From contig NZ_MYFN02000003.1 of the NCBI RefSeq assembly GCF_004514425.2, positions 62,001 to 126,000 on the forward strand: a DNA stretch of 64,000 nt, in the 5' to 3' direction. This stretch comes from Shinella sumterensis. Lineage in GTDB: Bacteria; Pseudomonadota; Alphaproteobacteria; Rhizobiales; Rhizobiaceae. The notes under the pieces were generated by a model, which did no database searches, was not told the origin of the DNA, and was given only the letters and a program-made list of their open reading frames with translations. Within the stretch, counting starts at the first letter, position 1. Every line of letters starts with the position of its first letter. This document shows, in pieces, positions 9,080-18,279 of the stretch. Both the position numbers and the translations under genes were made by a program.

Positions 9080-9660
9080 GGCGCGTCCTTCTGATAGAGC
9101 TGTTCGAGGCGGCGGTCGGGCACGATCCACAGGAGCGCGACCGCCGCATAGAGCACGTGGGAAATCACGGGTGAGACAAAGGCCAGCACGATGGCGGCAA
9201 AATAGAACACGGGCGAAAACCGCCCCTTGAAATCACGCCCCAGCGCGCTGCGTATGCGCGACTTGTCGGGATGGACGGCCACGATCCGTATCTGCAGGAT
9301 CTCGTAGGCGACGGCCGTCAGAAGCAGGATGACGCCGTAAAGGGCCGTCGGGATCGGCGCCGACGGATTGTTGCCCATCCAGGCCGTGACGAAGGGAATG
9401 AGCGACATCCAGAACAACAGGTGCATGTTCGCCCACAGAACACCGCCGCTGGCGTTTCCGCAGACGGTGAGCAGGTGGTGATGATTGTTCCAGTAGATCG
9501 CCACATAGACGAAGCTCAGGAGGTAGCCGAGGAATATCGGCACCATCGGCACGAGAGCCGCCAATGTCGGCTCTTTCGGCACGGCCAGCTGAAGAACCAT
9601 GATGGTGATGATGATGGCGATGACGCCATCGCTGAATGCCTCGAGCCTACCCTTGTTCAT
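9076..9660 (-). CDS. TMEM175-family (DUF1211) potassium channel-like protein
   Basis: A 194-residue membrane protein. The N-terminus MNKGRLEAFSDGVIAIIITI carries the FSDGVIAI motif of TMEM175/DUF1211 proteins, which in bacteria form tetrameric K+ channels. Several hydrophobic helices follow, and a His cluster (NNHHHLL) sits after the third. It is the first gene of an ATGA-overlapping pair with ltrA. The next gene downstream of the pair is convergent; the next upstream is a K+/H+ antiporter-type gene on the same strand, but 70 bases separate them. Confidence 0.87.
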   Translation of the reverse strand: MNKGRLEAFSDGVIAIIITIMVLQLAVPKEPTLAALVPMVPIFLGYLLSFVYVAIYWNNHHHLLTVCGNASGGVLWANMHLLFWMSLIPFVTAWMGNNPSAPIPTALYGVILLLTAVAYEILQIRIVAVHPDKSRIRSALGRDFKGRFSPVFYFAAIVLAFVSPVISHVLYAAVALLWIVPDRRLEQLYQKDAP

Positions 9661-9731
9661 GAGCGCCTCATGTCGATTTTAATTAGACATGACGCATATT
9701 TTGGTGAGTCGCTAGAGACGTTTTCGAAACG

Positions 9732-11564
9732 TCAATTTTCCTGTTCTTCCTCGTGGCGATGCCGCTCCTCTTCCGCGGCTGCGCGTGCACGGCCGGTACG
9801 CGCCGCGATGATGTCGGCGGGCTGCGCATTGCCGCGAATGAGTTGGCGGCCGGCATAGATGCCGCCGACCGTCTCCATCGCGAAGCGTTCGCGGTCCACG
9901 TCGCGAAAGTCTTCCACCACATCCTCGGCGACGTCGTCGTCTTCACCGAGCGCCTTCAGCGTTTCGCGGCTGAAGGCCACCGCCGATTCGAAGGTCTCCC
10001 GGATCTGGAAGTCGACGCCGGCATGCACGAGGTCCAGCGCATGGCCGCGGTCGAAGGCGCGCGCCAGGAGCGGCACGAGCGGAAACTCCCCCTTCACCAC
10101 CTCGGCGATCTTGAGCGCGGCCTCCTTGTCGTCCACGCAGATCAGGATCGCCTTGGCGGTTCCGGCGCCGGCCGCGTGCAGGATATCGATGCGCGCCCCG
10201 TCGCCGTAATAGACCTTGAAGCCGAACTCGGAGGCATCGCGCACGAATTCGGCATCCTTGTCGATCAGCGACAGCGTGTAGCCGCGTGCCAGCAGCGGCT
10301 GGCTGACGATCTGGCCGAACCGGCCGAAGCCGATGATGAGGACCGTGCCCTCGACATTCTCCGGCAGCGTCAATCCTTCGGTCGACGGCGCCTTTTTCGG
10401 CACCAGCCGGTCGTGGGCGATCACCATCAGCGGCGTCAGGATCATCGAGATGATGATCGTCGCCGTCAGGATCGCGTTGGACCGCACGTCGAAAATGCCG
10501 GCCGACACGGCCGCCGCATAGAGGACGAAGGCGAATTCGCCGCCCTGCGCCATCAGCACCGCGCGCTCGAGGCTTTCGGCGTGACAGGTGCCGAGCAACC
10601 GGGCCACAACGTAGATCAGCAGCATCTTGGCGACCATGTAGCCGACGACGCTGGCCGCGACGAGCTGCCAGTTGGCCGCGATGACAGAGAGATCGATCGC
10701 CATGCCGACGCCCAGGAAGAACAGGCCGAGCAGGATGCCGCGGAACGGCTCGATATCGGCCTCCAACTGATGGCGGAAGGCGGATTCGGAGAGCAGCACG
10801 CCGGCGAGGAACGCCCCCATGGCCATGGAGAGGCCCGATACCTGCATGGCGAGCGCCGAGCCGAGCACGACGAGCAGCGCCGCAGCGGTCATCACCTCGC
10901 GCGCGCCTGACGATGCCAGCACCCGGAACAGCGGATTGAGCAGATAACGCCCCGCCAGCACCAGCGCGACGACGGCGCCGATGGCGATGCCGACGGAAAT
11001 CCAGCGGTCGGACGCATCGGCCGCCGAAGCCCCCGTGCCCAGGAGGGCGACGATGGCGAGCAGCGGCACGATGGCGAGATCCTCGAAGAGCAGGATGGCG
11101 ATGATGCGCTGCCCCTTGAGCGTGGACATCGTTCCCCGTTCCTGCAACATCTGCATGACGATGGCAGTCGAGGTCATCACGAAGCCGGTGCCGGCCACGA
11201 AGGAGGGAATGAGCGGAAAGCCGAAGGACAGGCCGATACAGGTCAGCGCGGCGATCGCGCCGATCACCTGAATCGCCCCGAGCCCGAAGATATCCTTGCG
11301 CATGCCCCACAATCGCGACGGCTGCATCTCCAGGCCGATGATGAAGAGGAACATCACCACGCCGAGTTCGGCGACATGGATGATCGCCTGCGGATCGGCA
11401 AAGAAGCCGAAGCCGAACGGTCCGACCACGAGGCCGGCTGCGAGATAGCCGAGCACCGAGCCGAGGCCGATCTTCTTGAAGATGGGAACCGCCGCGACGC
11501 CCGCCGCAAGGAGGACGACGACCTGCGTCAGATCGTTTGCATTCGCTTCTGCGGCCAAGGGCAT
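9732..11564 (-). CDS. CPA2-family monovalent cation:proton antiporter with RCK domain (KefB/KefC-like)
   Basis: About 610 residues. Residues 1-380 are a Na+/H+ exchanger-type membrane domain with GLGSVLGYLAAGLVVGPFGF near the start. From about residue 395 a RCK/TrkA-N Rossmann domain begins (VLIIGFGRFGQIVSQPLL, a GxGxxG nucleotide site). It probably exports K+ under electrophilic or pH stress. The C-terminus is acidic and ends in a His/Glu-rich tail. The start is uncertain: ATG at 11564 or GTG at 11588; neither has a clear Shine-Dalgarno sequence. It follows the DUF971 gene on the same strand. Confidence 0.88.
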   Translation of the reverse strand: MPLAAEANANDLTQVVVLLAAGVAAVPIFKKIGLGSVLGYLAAGLVVGPFGFGFFADPQAIIHVAELGVVMFLFIIGLEMQPSRLWGMRKDIFGLGAIQVIGAIAALTCIGLSFGFPLIPSFVAGTGFVMTSTAIVMQMLQERGTMSTLKGQRIIAILLFEDLAIVPLLAIVALLGTGASAADASDRWISVGIAIGAVVALVLAGRYLLNPLFRVLASSGAREVMTAAALLVVLGSALAMQVSGLSMAMGAFLAGVLLSESAFRHQLEADIEPFRGILLGLFFLGVGMAIDLSVIAANWQLVAASVVGYMVAKMLLIYVVARLLGTCHAESLERAVLMAQGGEFAFVLYAAAVSAGIFDVRSNAILTATIIISMILTPLMVIAHDRLVPKKAPSTEGLTLPENVEGTVLIIGFGRFGQIVSQPLLARGYTLSLIDKDAEFVRDASEFGFKVYYGDGARIDILHAAGAGTAKAILICVDDKEAALKIAEVVKGEFPLVPLLARAFDRGHALDLVHAGVDFQIRETFESAVAFSRETLKALGEDDDVAEDVVEDFRDVDRERFAMETVGGIYAGRQLIRGNAQPADIIAARTGRARAAAEEERHRHEEEQEN

Positions 11565-11609
11565 CTCCCGTCCGGGCTGGCTGGACACCGCCCCCGACGG
11601 GCTGTCCGG

Positions 11610-11984
11610 TTATCGCGGCTTTTCCGATATATCGCGGCTCATGCCCTTCTCCGCAAGCTCGCGCTCGTAGTCGGCGAAGAGATCGGCCCCCTTTTCCCCG
11701 AGTTCCCGCAGATAGGACCAGGTGTAGATGCCGGTATCGTGACGGTCGTCGAAACCGATGCGCACGGCATAATTGCCCGTCGGCGTCATCGACAGGATGG
11801 CGACATTGCGCTTGCCCGGGACCGTCACCTTCTGGCCCGGTCCATGGCCCTGCACCTCGGCCGAGGGCGAAAGCACGCGCAGCAGCTCGGCGGAAAGGTC
11901 GAAGCTTGCGCCGTCGTTGAAGGTGACGACAAGGCGCTGGCGGTCCTTGGAGACACGCAGTTCGGTCGGCCAGAGATCGCCCAT
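11610..11984 (-). CDS. DUF971 (gamma-butyrobetaine hydroxylase N-terminal-like) protein
   Basis: A 124-residue small protein of the DUF971 family; the pattern MGDLWPTELRVSKDRQRLVV...YAVRIGFDDRHDTGIYTWSYL is typical. In other bacteria the domain accompanies iron-sulfur carriers (ApbC/Mrp) or moaA, but its function is not firmly known. The ATG at 11984 is chosen because AGGA lies at the right distance; an ATG two codons earlier would be too close. It is divergent from moaA and upstream of the antiporter gene. Confidence 0.85.
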   Translation of the reverse strand: MGDLWPTELRVSKDRQRLVVTFNDGASFDLSAELLRVLSPSAEVQGHGPGQKVTVPGKRNVAILSMTPTGNYAVRIGFDDRHDTGIYTWSYLRELGEKGADLFADYERELAEKGMSRDISEKPR

Positions 11985-12124
11985 GTCCATTCCTTTCTTC
12001 ACGCTTTCGCGAAGGACTATGCCGCAAGCCGGGGATGCGCAAGGCGCAAAATGCTGTCATAATCGCCGCACCGGCTTGACGATGCGGCCGTCGCGCACGA
12101 CATGACGGTCATGGAGAACGTGTC

Positions 12125-13171
12125 TTGAATTCGCATATTGGCCCCTGGAACGGCGCCGACCCCGTCGCGCAATCCGCCGCCCCGATGATCGATCCCTTCG
12201 GCCGGGCCGTCACCTATCTGCGCGTCTCGGTCACCGACCGCTGCGATTTCCGCTGCACCTATTGCATGGCGGAGAACATGACCTTCCTGCCCAAGAAGGA
12301 CCTCCTCACGCTGGAAGAGCTGAACCGGCTCTGTTGCGCCTTCATCGCAAAGGGTGTGCGCAAACTGCGGCTGACCGGCGGCGAGCCGCTGGTGCGCAAG
12401 AACATCATGCATCTGGTGCGCGAACTCGGCCGCCACGTCCACGCCGGCACCCTCGACGAACTCACGCTGACCACGAACGGCTCGCAACTCGCCAAACATG
12501 CGGCGGAGCTTGCCGATTGCGGCGTGCGCCGCATCAATGTCTCGCTCGACACGCTCGATGCGGAGAAATTCAAGACCATCACCCGCTGGGGCGATCTCTC
12601 CAAGGTCACGGAGGGCATCGATGCCGCCCAGGCCGCCGGCCTCAAGATCAAGATCAACGCAGTGGCGCTGAACGGCTTCAACGACCGCGAAATCCCCGAC
12701 CTGATGCGCTGGGCCCATGGTCGCGGCATGGACCTCACCCTCATCGAGACCATGCCGATGGGCGAGATCGAGGAAGACCGCACCGACCGTTACCTGCCCC
12801 TGTCGGAGATGCGTGCCCGCCTCGCCGAGGAATTCACGCTTACCGAGAATGCCTACCGCACCGGCGGCCCGGCGCGATACGTGACGGTCGAGGAGACCGG
12901 TGGACGTCTCGGCTTCATCACGCCGATGACGCACAATTTCTGCGAAAGCTGCAATCGCGTGCGCCTCACCTGCACCGGCACGCTCTATATGTGCCTCGGC
13001 CAGAACGACGCCGCCGACCTGCGCCTGCCGCTGCGCGCCTCCGACGACGACGCCCTGCTCTCGCAGGCCATCGACGAGGCCATCGGGCGCAAGCCCAAAG
13101 GCCACGATTTCATCATCGACCGTCGTAACCGCCCCGCCGTCGCCCGCCACATGAGCGTCACCGGCGGCTGA
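12125..13171 (+). CDS. moaA: GTP 3',8-cyclase MoaA (molybdenum cofactor synthesis)
   Basis: Radical SAM enzyme for the first step of molybdopterin synthesis. The N-terminal cluster motif is CDFRCTYCM; the C-terminal cluster Cys are in [12 protein letters not shown]. The length, 348 residues, fits MoaA. The start is a TTG at 12125, supported by GGAG eight bases upstream; the next ATG is 20 codons later without such a site. It converges with mobB, six bases away, so the molybdenum cofactor genes are clustered on opposite strands. Confidence 0.95.
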   Translation: MNSHIGPWNGADPVAQSAAPMIDPFGRAVTYLRVSVTDRCDFRCTYCMAENMTFLPKKDLLTLEELNRLCCAFIAKGVRKLRLTGGEPLVRKNIMHLVRELGRHVHAGTLDELTLTTNGSQLAKHAAELADCGVRRINVSLDTLDAEKFKTITRWGDLSKVTEGIDAAQAAGLKIKINAVALNGFNDREIPDLMRWAHGRGMDLTLIETMPMGEIEEDRTDRYLPLSEMRARLAEEFTLTENAYRTGGPARYVTVEETGGRLGFITPMTHNFCESCNRVRLTCTGTLYMCLGQNDAADLRLPLRASDDDALLSQAIDEAIGRKPKGHDFIIDRRNRPAVARHMSVTGG

Positions 13172-13176
13172 GGCCG

Positions 13177-13689
13177 TCAGCCGTCGAGGCCCGTCACCGC
13201 CACCACGAAATCCGCGATCGTCTTCGTGTCGTCGAGGTCGAAGACCCGCAGCGCCGTATCCGCCACGGCATGGTCGGCCGCGATGGCCACGATATGCGGA
13301 TCGGTGGGCGCAAGCGGTTCGCGGTTGGCCGATTCCAGCCGCCGCGCCTCGATCTTCGGGATCGGCTCGCGCTTGTAGCCTTCGATCAGCACCAGATCGC
13401 ACGGCGCCAGCCGGCCGAGGATTTCCTCGAACGAGGGCTCGGGCGTGCCGCGCAACTCGTGCATGATGGCGTAGCGCGTGCCCGAAACGATCGTCACCTC
13501 ATGCGCGCCCGCCTGCCGGTGCCGGTAGCTGTCGGCGCCCACCTTGTCGATATCGAAGTCGTGATGGGCGTGCTTGATGGTCGAGACCCGGTAGCCGCGC
13601 CCGACCAGTTCCGTCACGAGGCGCACCGCAAGCCCCGTCTTGCCGGAGTTCTTCCAGCCGGCAATGCCGAAGATCTTCGGTCGTGTCAT
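13177..13689 (-). CDS. mobB: Molybdopterin-guanine dinucleotide biosynthesis adaptor MobB
   Basis: A 170-residue GTP-binding protein that assists MobA. The P-loop is GWKNSGKTGL at the N-terminus, and the MobB pattern STIKHAHHDFDIDKVGADSY follows. LVLIEGYKREPIPKIE is the typical later motif. Its ATG overlaps the mobA stop by four bases, making a mobA-mobB coupled pair. Confidence 0.94.
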   Translation of the reverse strand: MTRPKIFGIAGWKNSGKTGLAVRLVTELVGRGYRVSTIKHAHHDFDIDKVGADSYRHRQAGAHEVTIVSGTRYAIMHELRGTPEPSFEEILGRLAPCDLVLIEGYKREPIPKIEARRLESANREPLAPTDPHIVAIAADHAVADTALRVFDLDDTKTIADFVVAVTGLDG

Positions 13690-14315
13690 CGTTTCAGCAC
13701 CTCAAGCCAACGTTCCGCCGCGTCGAGATCGTCCGGCGTGTTGATGTTGAAGAAGGGGTCGAGCGGCCCCGCAGGAGTCTCGACCGGTTGGAAGGTCATT
13801 TCCCGCGCGTCGTGGCGATCGAGGAAGCTGCGCACCCGCAGGACGGCACCGCTTGCGAGCCATGCGGAGAGGTCGTCGACAACAGCGACGGGCCAGAGCG
13901 CGAAGACCGGATGCAGGCCATGCGCCGACCGGGCAACGACGATCCGGTCCGGCGCATCGGCCGCGTCATGCAGGCGCGCGACGAGATCGGCGGGAAAGAA
14001 CGGGCTGTCCGTCGGCACCGTCGCGACATGGCGGGCGTCCGGATGATGGCGGCGCGCGTAGTCGAGCGCCGCAGCCACACCACCGAGCGGACCGGAGCGC
14101 GCGGCATCGAGATCGGGAAAGACCGCCAGCCCCTCGCCTTCCGCGCTCACGACCGGCCCGTTCGCGTTGATGGCGATGGTGGAAACCTGCGGCCGCAGTT
14201 GCCGGATCGCGTGATCGAGCAGCGAAATCCCGCCAAGCCGGATGCCGGCCTTGTCCCGCCCCATGCGCGACGACAGGCCGCCGGCAAGCACGATACCGGG
14301 TATCATATCCGCCAT
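13686..14315 (-). CDS. mobA: Molybdenum cofactor guanylyltransferase MobA
   Basis: Attaches GMP to molybdopterin to give the guanine dinucleotide cofactor. The nucleotidyltransferase signature GIVLAGGLSSRMGRDKAG is at the N-terminus, and GPLGGVAAALDYA and PTDSPFFP follow. The 209-residue length fits. The ATG at 14315 has GGAGGAG upstream; a longer frame before it is not needed. It sits 25 bases after a DMT transporter gene and overlaps mobB. Confidence 0.94.
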   Translation of the reverse strand: MADMIPGIVLAGGLSSRMGRDKAGIRLGGISLLDHAIRQLRPQVSTIAINANGPVVSAEGEGLAVFPDLDAARSGPLGGVAAALDYARRHHPDARHVATVPTDSPFFPADLVARLHDAADAPDRIVVARSAHGLHPVFALWPVAVVDDLSAWLASGAVLRVRSFLDRHDAREMTFQPVETPAGPLDPFFNINTPDDLDAAERWLEVLKR

Positions 14316-14340
14316 AGCCCCCGCTCCTCCTTTGCTCCCG

Positions 14341-15246
14341 TCATGGCGATTCAGGCTTCGATTGCTGCGCGAGCGGCACCTGCTTGCGGATATTCTCGCG
14401 CGAGAAGGCATAGAGCCCCGACGCCACGATGATCGCCACGCCGACGGCCATCCAGAAATCCGGGACCTCGCCGAAGGCCAGGAAGCCGATGGTCATCGCC
14501 CAGATCAGCGACGTGTAGCGGAACGGCGCGATGAACGAGATTTCCCCGATGCGCATGGCGTTGACGATGGTCTGGTAGCCGACGAGAAGCAGCACGCTTG
14601 CCCCCGCCAGGCGTGCGAGCGTCTCCAGCGTCATCGGCTGCCAGCCGCCGAGCGGCACGACCAGCGCGCCGCCGACCAGGGTGATGGCGATCGCGGTCGC
14701 CGCACTGATGAAGATCGACGGCACGTCGCTGCTTATCCGGCGGGTGGAAAGATCGCGCGCGGCCGCCCCGATGACCGACGCGACGACATAGATCGCGGCC
14801 AGCGAAAATCCTTCCGGCCCCGGCCGGATGACGATCAGCACGCCGACGAAGCCGGCAAGGATCGCCGCCCAGCGCCGCCATCCCACGGTTTCTCCAAGGA
14901 AAAGGGCCGCCCCGAGCGTCACCGCAAGCGGCAGCGACTGGAGGATGGCCGACGTGTTGGCAAGCGGCATGGCCCCGAGCGCCGAGACATAGGCGAGCGA
15001 AGCGACGATCTCCGCCACCAGACGCAGCAGCACCGCTGGCTGCACGAGCACGCGCCAGGAACAGATCGCTCCCATCCAGGCCGCGATGCCCACAACGAGC
15101 ACGCTCGTCATCAGCCCGCGTATGAACAGGATCTGCCCCGCATTCATGCTGTGGGTGACGGATTTGACGAGCGCGTCGTTACAGGTGAAGCCGGCCATGG
15201 CGACGACCATGAAGAGCGCCCCCCTGGTATTTGCGGTAAGGCTCAT
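14341..15246 (-). CDS. DMT-superfamily (EamA) transporter
   Basis: About 301 residues with ten predicted membrane helices in two EamA repeats. The first repeat ends with the conserved LQSLPLAVTLGAALFLGE segment and the second with a similar YTSLIWAMTIGFLAFGEVP segment. It likely exports a small metabolite; substrate unknown. I chose the ATG at 15246 because GGAA lies upstream; an ATG five codons earlier is also possible. It may be co-transcribed with mobA-mobB. Confidence 0.88.
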   Translation of the reverse strand: MSLTANTRGALFMVVAMAGFTCNDALVKSVTHSMNAGQILFIRGLMTSVLVVGIAAWMGAICSWRVLVQPAVLLRLVAEIVASLAYVSALGAMPLANTSAILQSLPLAVTLGAALFLGETVGWRRWAAILAGFVGVLIVIRPGPEGFSLAAIYVVASVIGAAARDLSTRRISSDVPSIFISAATAIAITLVGGALVVPLGGWQPMTLETLARLAGASVLLLVGYQTIVNAMRIGEISFIAPFRYTSLIWAMTIGFLAFGEVPDFWMAVGVAIIVASGLYAFSRENIRKQVPLAQQSKPESP

Positions 15247-15632
15247 GAAGAATGATTCCATGCATATCCGCGTCAGTCATAAGCCGGATACTCGCCGCTT
15301 GCATCCCCGATTCCGCTCAATGAAGCATTGCTTTGACCAAAGAACGGGCTTTTGCTGCCGTCTTGGGCACGGAACCGGTACAATTGTCTGGAAAAGCCTG
15401 AATTTCAGCCGCTTGCGGGAAGTATTTCATTAAACTTCCGCGCCTATCGTTACCGCACCCCAATGAACGATCGCATGATGCGACGGGTGAAGGCATGCCG
15501 GCGGATGAACGACCGGTAATGCCACGGAACGACGGAAGGCAGGCCGCGCCCACGCAAGGGCATGAGTGGCCCTTTCCGTTTTTTGTGATCACCCCCGGGA
15601 ATGTTGATCGTCATAAACATGCCGGGGAAGCC
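15247..15632. other. Intergenic region between the DMT transporter and the chemoreceptor
   Basis: No gene is seen here. A small hairpin (AAGGGC / GCCCTT, 7-base loop) lies at 15556-15574 and is followed by TCCGTTTTTT, a terminator-like arrangement on the + strand inside what should be the chemoreceptor leader. The rest holds the divergent promoters, which I could not place. Confidence 0.4.
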
Positions 15633-18176
15633 ATGTCCTTCATCGATCGCCTGCTGCAACAGCGCCGCATCGTCACCAAGGTGCTGCTGTTCGTTATCCC
15701 TCTCATCGCGCTGATCGCGGGTATCGGCCTCGTGGGATATTTCACTGCGAGCACGCTGAACGGCCACATGACGGTCACGCGCGAGACGATCAACAGCCTG
15801 TCGCACTTCCAGAACCTGCGCACCGCCCTGCAGGACTTTTCCGACAGGCCGAGCCAGGCGACGCGCGATGCGCTCGCCGCGCGCATCGACGAGCAGGAGG
15901 CCGGCATCCAGGATCTCCAAGCCCTCCTTCCCGACGAAGCGGAGAAGGCCAAGATCGCCTCGGTCGTCGCGCTCGCCACCACCATGCGCGGCCAGACCGA
16001 AAACCTCTGGGCCATCGACCAGGAACGCAACGCCGTGACGGCCGACCTCGAGGGCGCGCTGGCAGCGATGACCAAGGACGGCGAGTTCGCCGAAAAGCAG
16101 ATCGACGTCATCCGCGGCGAATCGGGCGAAAAGGAAGCCTTCGCCAAGGCCCTGCTGTTCGACGCCGCGGCCTATCAGGGCCTTGCCGAACGCATCGGCA
16201 AGTTCCGCAAGCCCGTCGCGCTGGCGATGAAGGCCGAGGACAAGGTAAAGGCCGCCGAGACCTACCTGCCGCAGCTCGTCAAGCAGCTGGGCGAGTCCAA
16301 GGCGATCGCCTCGGAGAAGGCGCTTGGCCAGATCAAGCCGTTCGAGGCCGAAATCGAGGCCGTGAAGGCGATCCTCGCCGGCAGCGACGATGCCGAAGGC
16401 AAGAAGCTGAAATTCGTGCCCGTCCTCGGCAAGCTCGCCAAGTACGAGGCGGACTTCACCAAGGCCGCCGGCGCCAATTCCGACACCGCCGCCAAGCGCT
16501 TCGTCGGCATGGATGCCGAAATCGCGACGCTGAAGACGCTGATCTCCCTGATGAACGATACGTTCAAGGCGATCGGCGAGACCCGCCTGCATATCAGCGA
16601 ACTCCACCGCAAGCTCGATCAGACGAGCCGCGACGCGGTGCTGGCCGACGTGAAGAACGTGTCCGCCAGCGCGGCCGAACTCGCCAAGCTCGGCGCCAAG
16701 AACGCCGCCCTGCGCGATCTCTCCCAGAAGCTCGCACCGTCGCTGGAGCGCGTCGAGAAAGGCACGCAGAACCTGATTGCCGTCGGCGAGACCTGGCAGG
16801 CCGCCCGCGCCAGCGCCTATGTCTCCGTCGCCGACGCCAGCCAGACGCTCGAGCAGTTCGTCTCCAGCGCGCAGGAAGCCGGCAAGCAGGACAGCCAGCG
16901 TTCGGCCAATGTCTCGATCATCGCCATGGTCGCCGGCACGCTCCTGGCCATCATCGGCGGCCTGATGCTCGTGGAAACGCTGCGCGGCCCGCTCAAGCGC
17001 GTGACGGAAGCCATGTCGCGCCTCGCCTCCGGCGACCTCGACATCTCCATCGACGGCCGCAACCGCGGCGACGAGATCGGCGACATGGTGCGCTCGGTCG
17101 CCGTCTTCCGCGACGCCGCGCTCGAAAACATCCGCCTTGAGCAGGAAGCCGAAGCCCAGCGCCAGCTGACGGCCGAGGAACAGGCCCGCCGCGCCAGCGA
17201 GCGTGCCCGCATCGAGGCGGAGCAGACCGAGGCGCTGACGGCGCTTTCCAACGTGCTCGGCCAGCTCGCCGCCGGCAACCTTGAGGAAAGCATGACGGAG
17301 GCGCTTGCTGCCGAATATGTCGCCATGGCGCGCACCTACAACAATGCCGTGGAGGCGCTGCGCGTCACGCTGTCGGACGTTCGCGCCACGACGGTGGAGA
17401 TCAACAGCGGCACCGGCAACCTCGCCACCTCCGCCGACGACCTCGCCCGCCGCACGGAGCAGCAGGCCGCCGCCCTTGAGGAAAGCTCGCGGGCGCTGCG
17501 TCAGCTCACCGATATCGTCCGCTCGACGGCCGAAAGCGCGCAGCAGACCGCCGTCTCCGTCGATGAGACCCAGAACTACGCCCGCCGCTCCGGCGACGTC
17601 GTGGCCAAGGCCGTCGACGCCATGGACCAGATCAACAAGTCCTCGGAGAAGATCAGCACCATCATCAGCGTCATCGACGAGATCGCCTTCCAGACGAACC
17701 TTCTGGCGCTCAATGCCGGCGTCGAGGCGGCCCGCGCCGGCGAGGCCGGCCGCGGTTTCGCGGTCGTGGCGCAGGAGGTGCGTGAACTCGCCCAGCGTTG
17801 CGCAGGTGCCGCCCGGGAGATCAAGGGCCTTATCTCCGACAGCTCCGCACAGGTGCGCAACGGCGTGTCCCTCGTCACCGAGACGGGCGAGGCCCTGACC
17901 GTCATCAACCAGCACATCTCGTCCATCCACTCGCTGGTGAGCAAGATCGAGCATGCCGCCGCCGCCCAGTACGAGGGCATCAACGAGGTGAACCAGGCCG
18001 TGCATCAGGTCGAGCTGATCACGCAGCAGAACGCGACCATGGTCGAGGAGAACACCGCCGAAATCCACGGCCTGCGCCGCCGCGTGCAGATCCTCAACGA
18101 GAAGATCGATCACTTCAAGACGCGTGATCTCGACCTGATCCGCGAGGACGGCCTCGGCCGGCATCACGCCGCCTGA
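15633..18176 (+). CDS. Methyl-accepting chemotaxis protein
   Basis: A large chemoreceptor, about 847 residues. A first membrane helix (KVLLFVIPLIALIAGIGLVG) is followed by a long helical periplasmic domain, a second helix (IIAMVAGTLLAIIGGLML), a HAMP domain (LRGPLKRVTEAMSRLASGDL) and a second HAMP-like segment near LGQLAAGNLEESM. The signalling hairpin (FQTNLLALNAGVEAARAGEA) is canonical. There is no C-terminal CheR-docking pentapeptide; the end is GRHHAA. The ATG at 15633 has GGGGAAG upstream; a longer frame of 46 codons is probably not translated. Confidence 0.95.
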   Translation: MSFIDRLLQQRRIVTKVLLFVIPLIALIAGIGLVGYFTASTLNGHMTVTRETINSLSHFQNLRTALQDFSDRPSQATRDALAARIDEQEAGIQDLQALLPDEAEKAKIASVVALATTMRGQTENLWAIDQERNAVTADLEGALAAMTKDGEFAEKQIDVIRGESGEKEAFAKALLFDAAAYQGLAERIGKFRKPVALAMKAEDKVKAAETYLPQLVKQLGESKAIASEKALGQIKPFEAEIEAVKAILAGSDDAEGKKLKFVPVLGKLAKYEADFTKAAGANSDTAAKRFVGMDAEIATLKTLISLMNDTFKAIGETRLHISELHRKLDQTSRDAVLADVKNVSASAAELAKLGAKNAALRDLSQKLAPSLERVEKGTQNLIAVGETWQAARASAYVSVADASQTLEQFVSSAQEAGKQDSQRSANVSIIAMVAGTLLAIIGGLMLVETLRGPLKRVTEAMSRLASGDLDISIDGRNRGDEIGDMVRSVAVFRDAALENIRLEQEAEAQRQLTAEEQARRASERARIEAEQTEALTALSNVLGQLAAGNLEESMTEALAAEYVAMARTYNNAVEALRVTLSDVRATTVEINSGTGNLATSADDLARRTEQQAAALEESSRALRQLTDIVRSTAESAQQTAVSVDETQNYARRSGDVVAKAVDAMDQINKSSEKISTIISVIDEIAFQTNLLALNAGVEAARAGEAGRGFAVVAQEVRELAQRCAGAAREIKGLISDSSAQVRNGVSLVTETGEALTVINQHISSIHSLVSKIEHAAAAQYEGINEVNQAVHQVELITQQNATMVEENTAEIHGLRRRVQILNEKIDHFKTRDLDLIREDGLGRHHAA

Positions 18177-18220
18177 CGCAACGCGGCCCCGCATGGCCTG
18201 AACAACTCGAAGGACCAAAG

Positions 18221-18252
18221 AAAAACCCGCCGGCTTCCACCGGCGGGTTTTT
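18221..18252. terminator. Bidirectional terminator between the chemoreceptor and ompA-family genes
   Basis: A 13-bp perfect stem (AAAAACCCGCCGG / CCGGCGGGTTTTT) with a 6-base loop between two convergent genes. A or T runs flank it on each strand, so it can stop transcription from both sides. Confidence 0.92.
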
Positions 18253-18279
18253 CGTTTTGCAAAGCGGCGTGAGGCCGGA

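Noticed and set aside
15450-18218. A 922-codon open frame on the minus strand, opposite the chemoreceptor gene
   Set aside because: It is a GC-rich shadow; the + strand frame encodes recognised HAMP and signalling domains and the antisense product has no motif.
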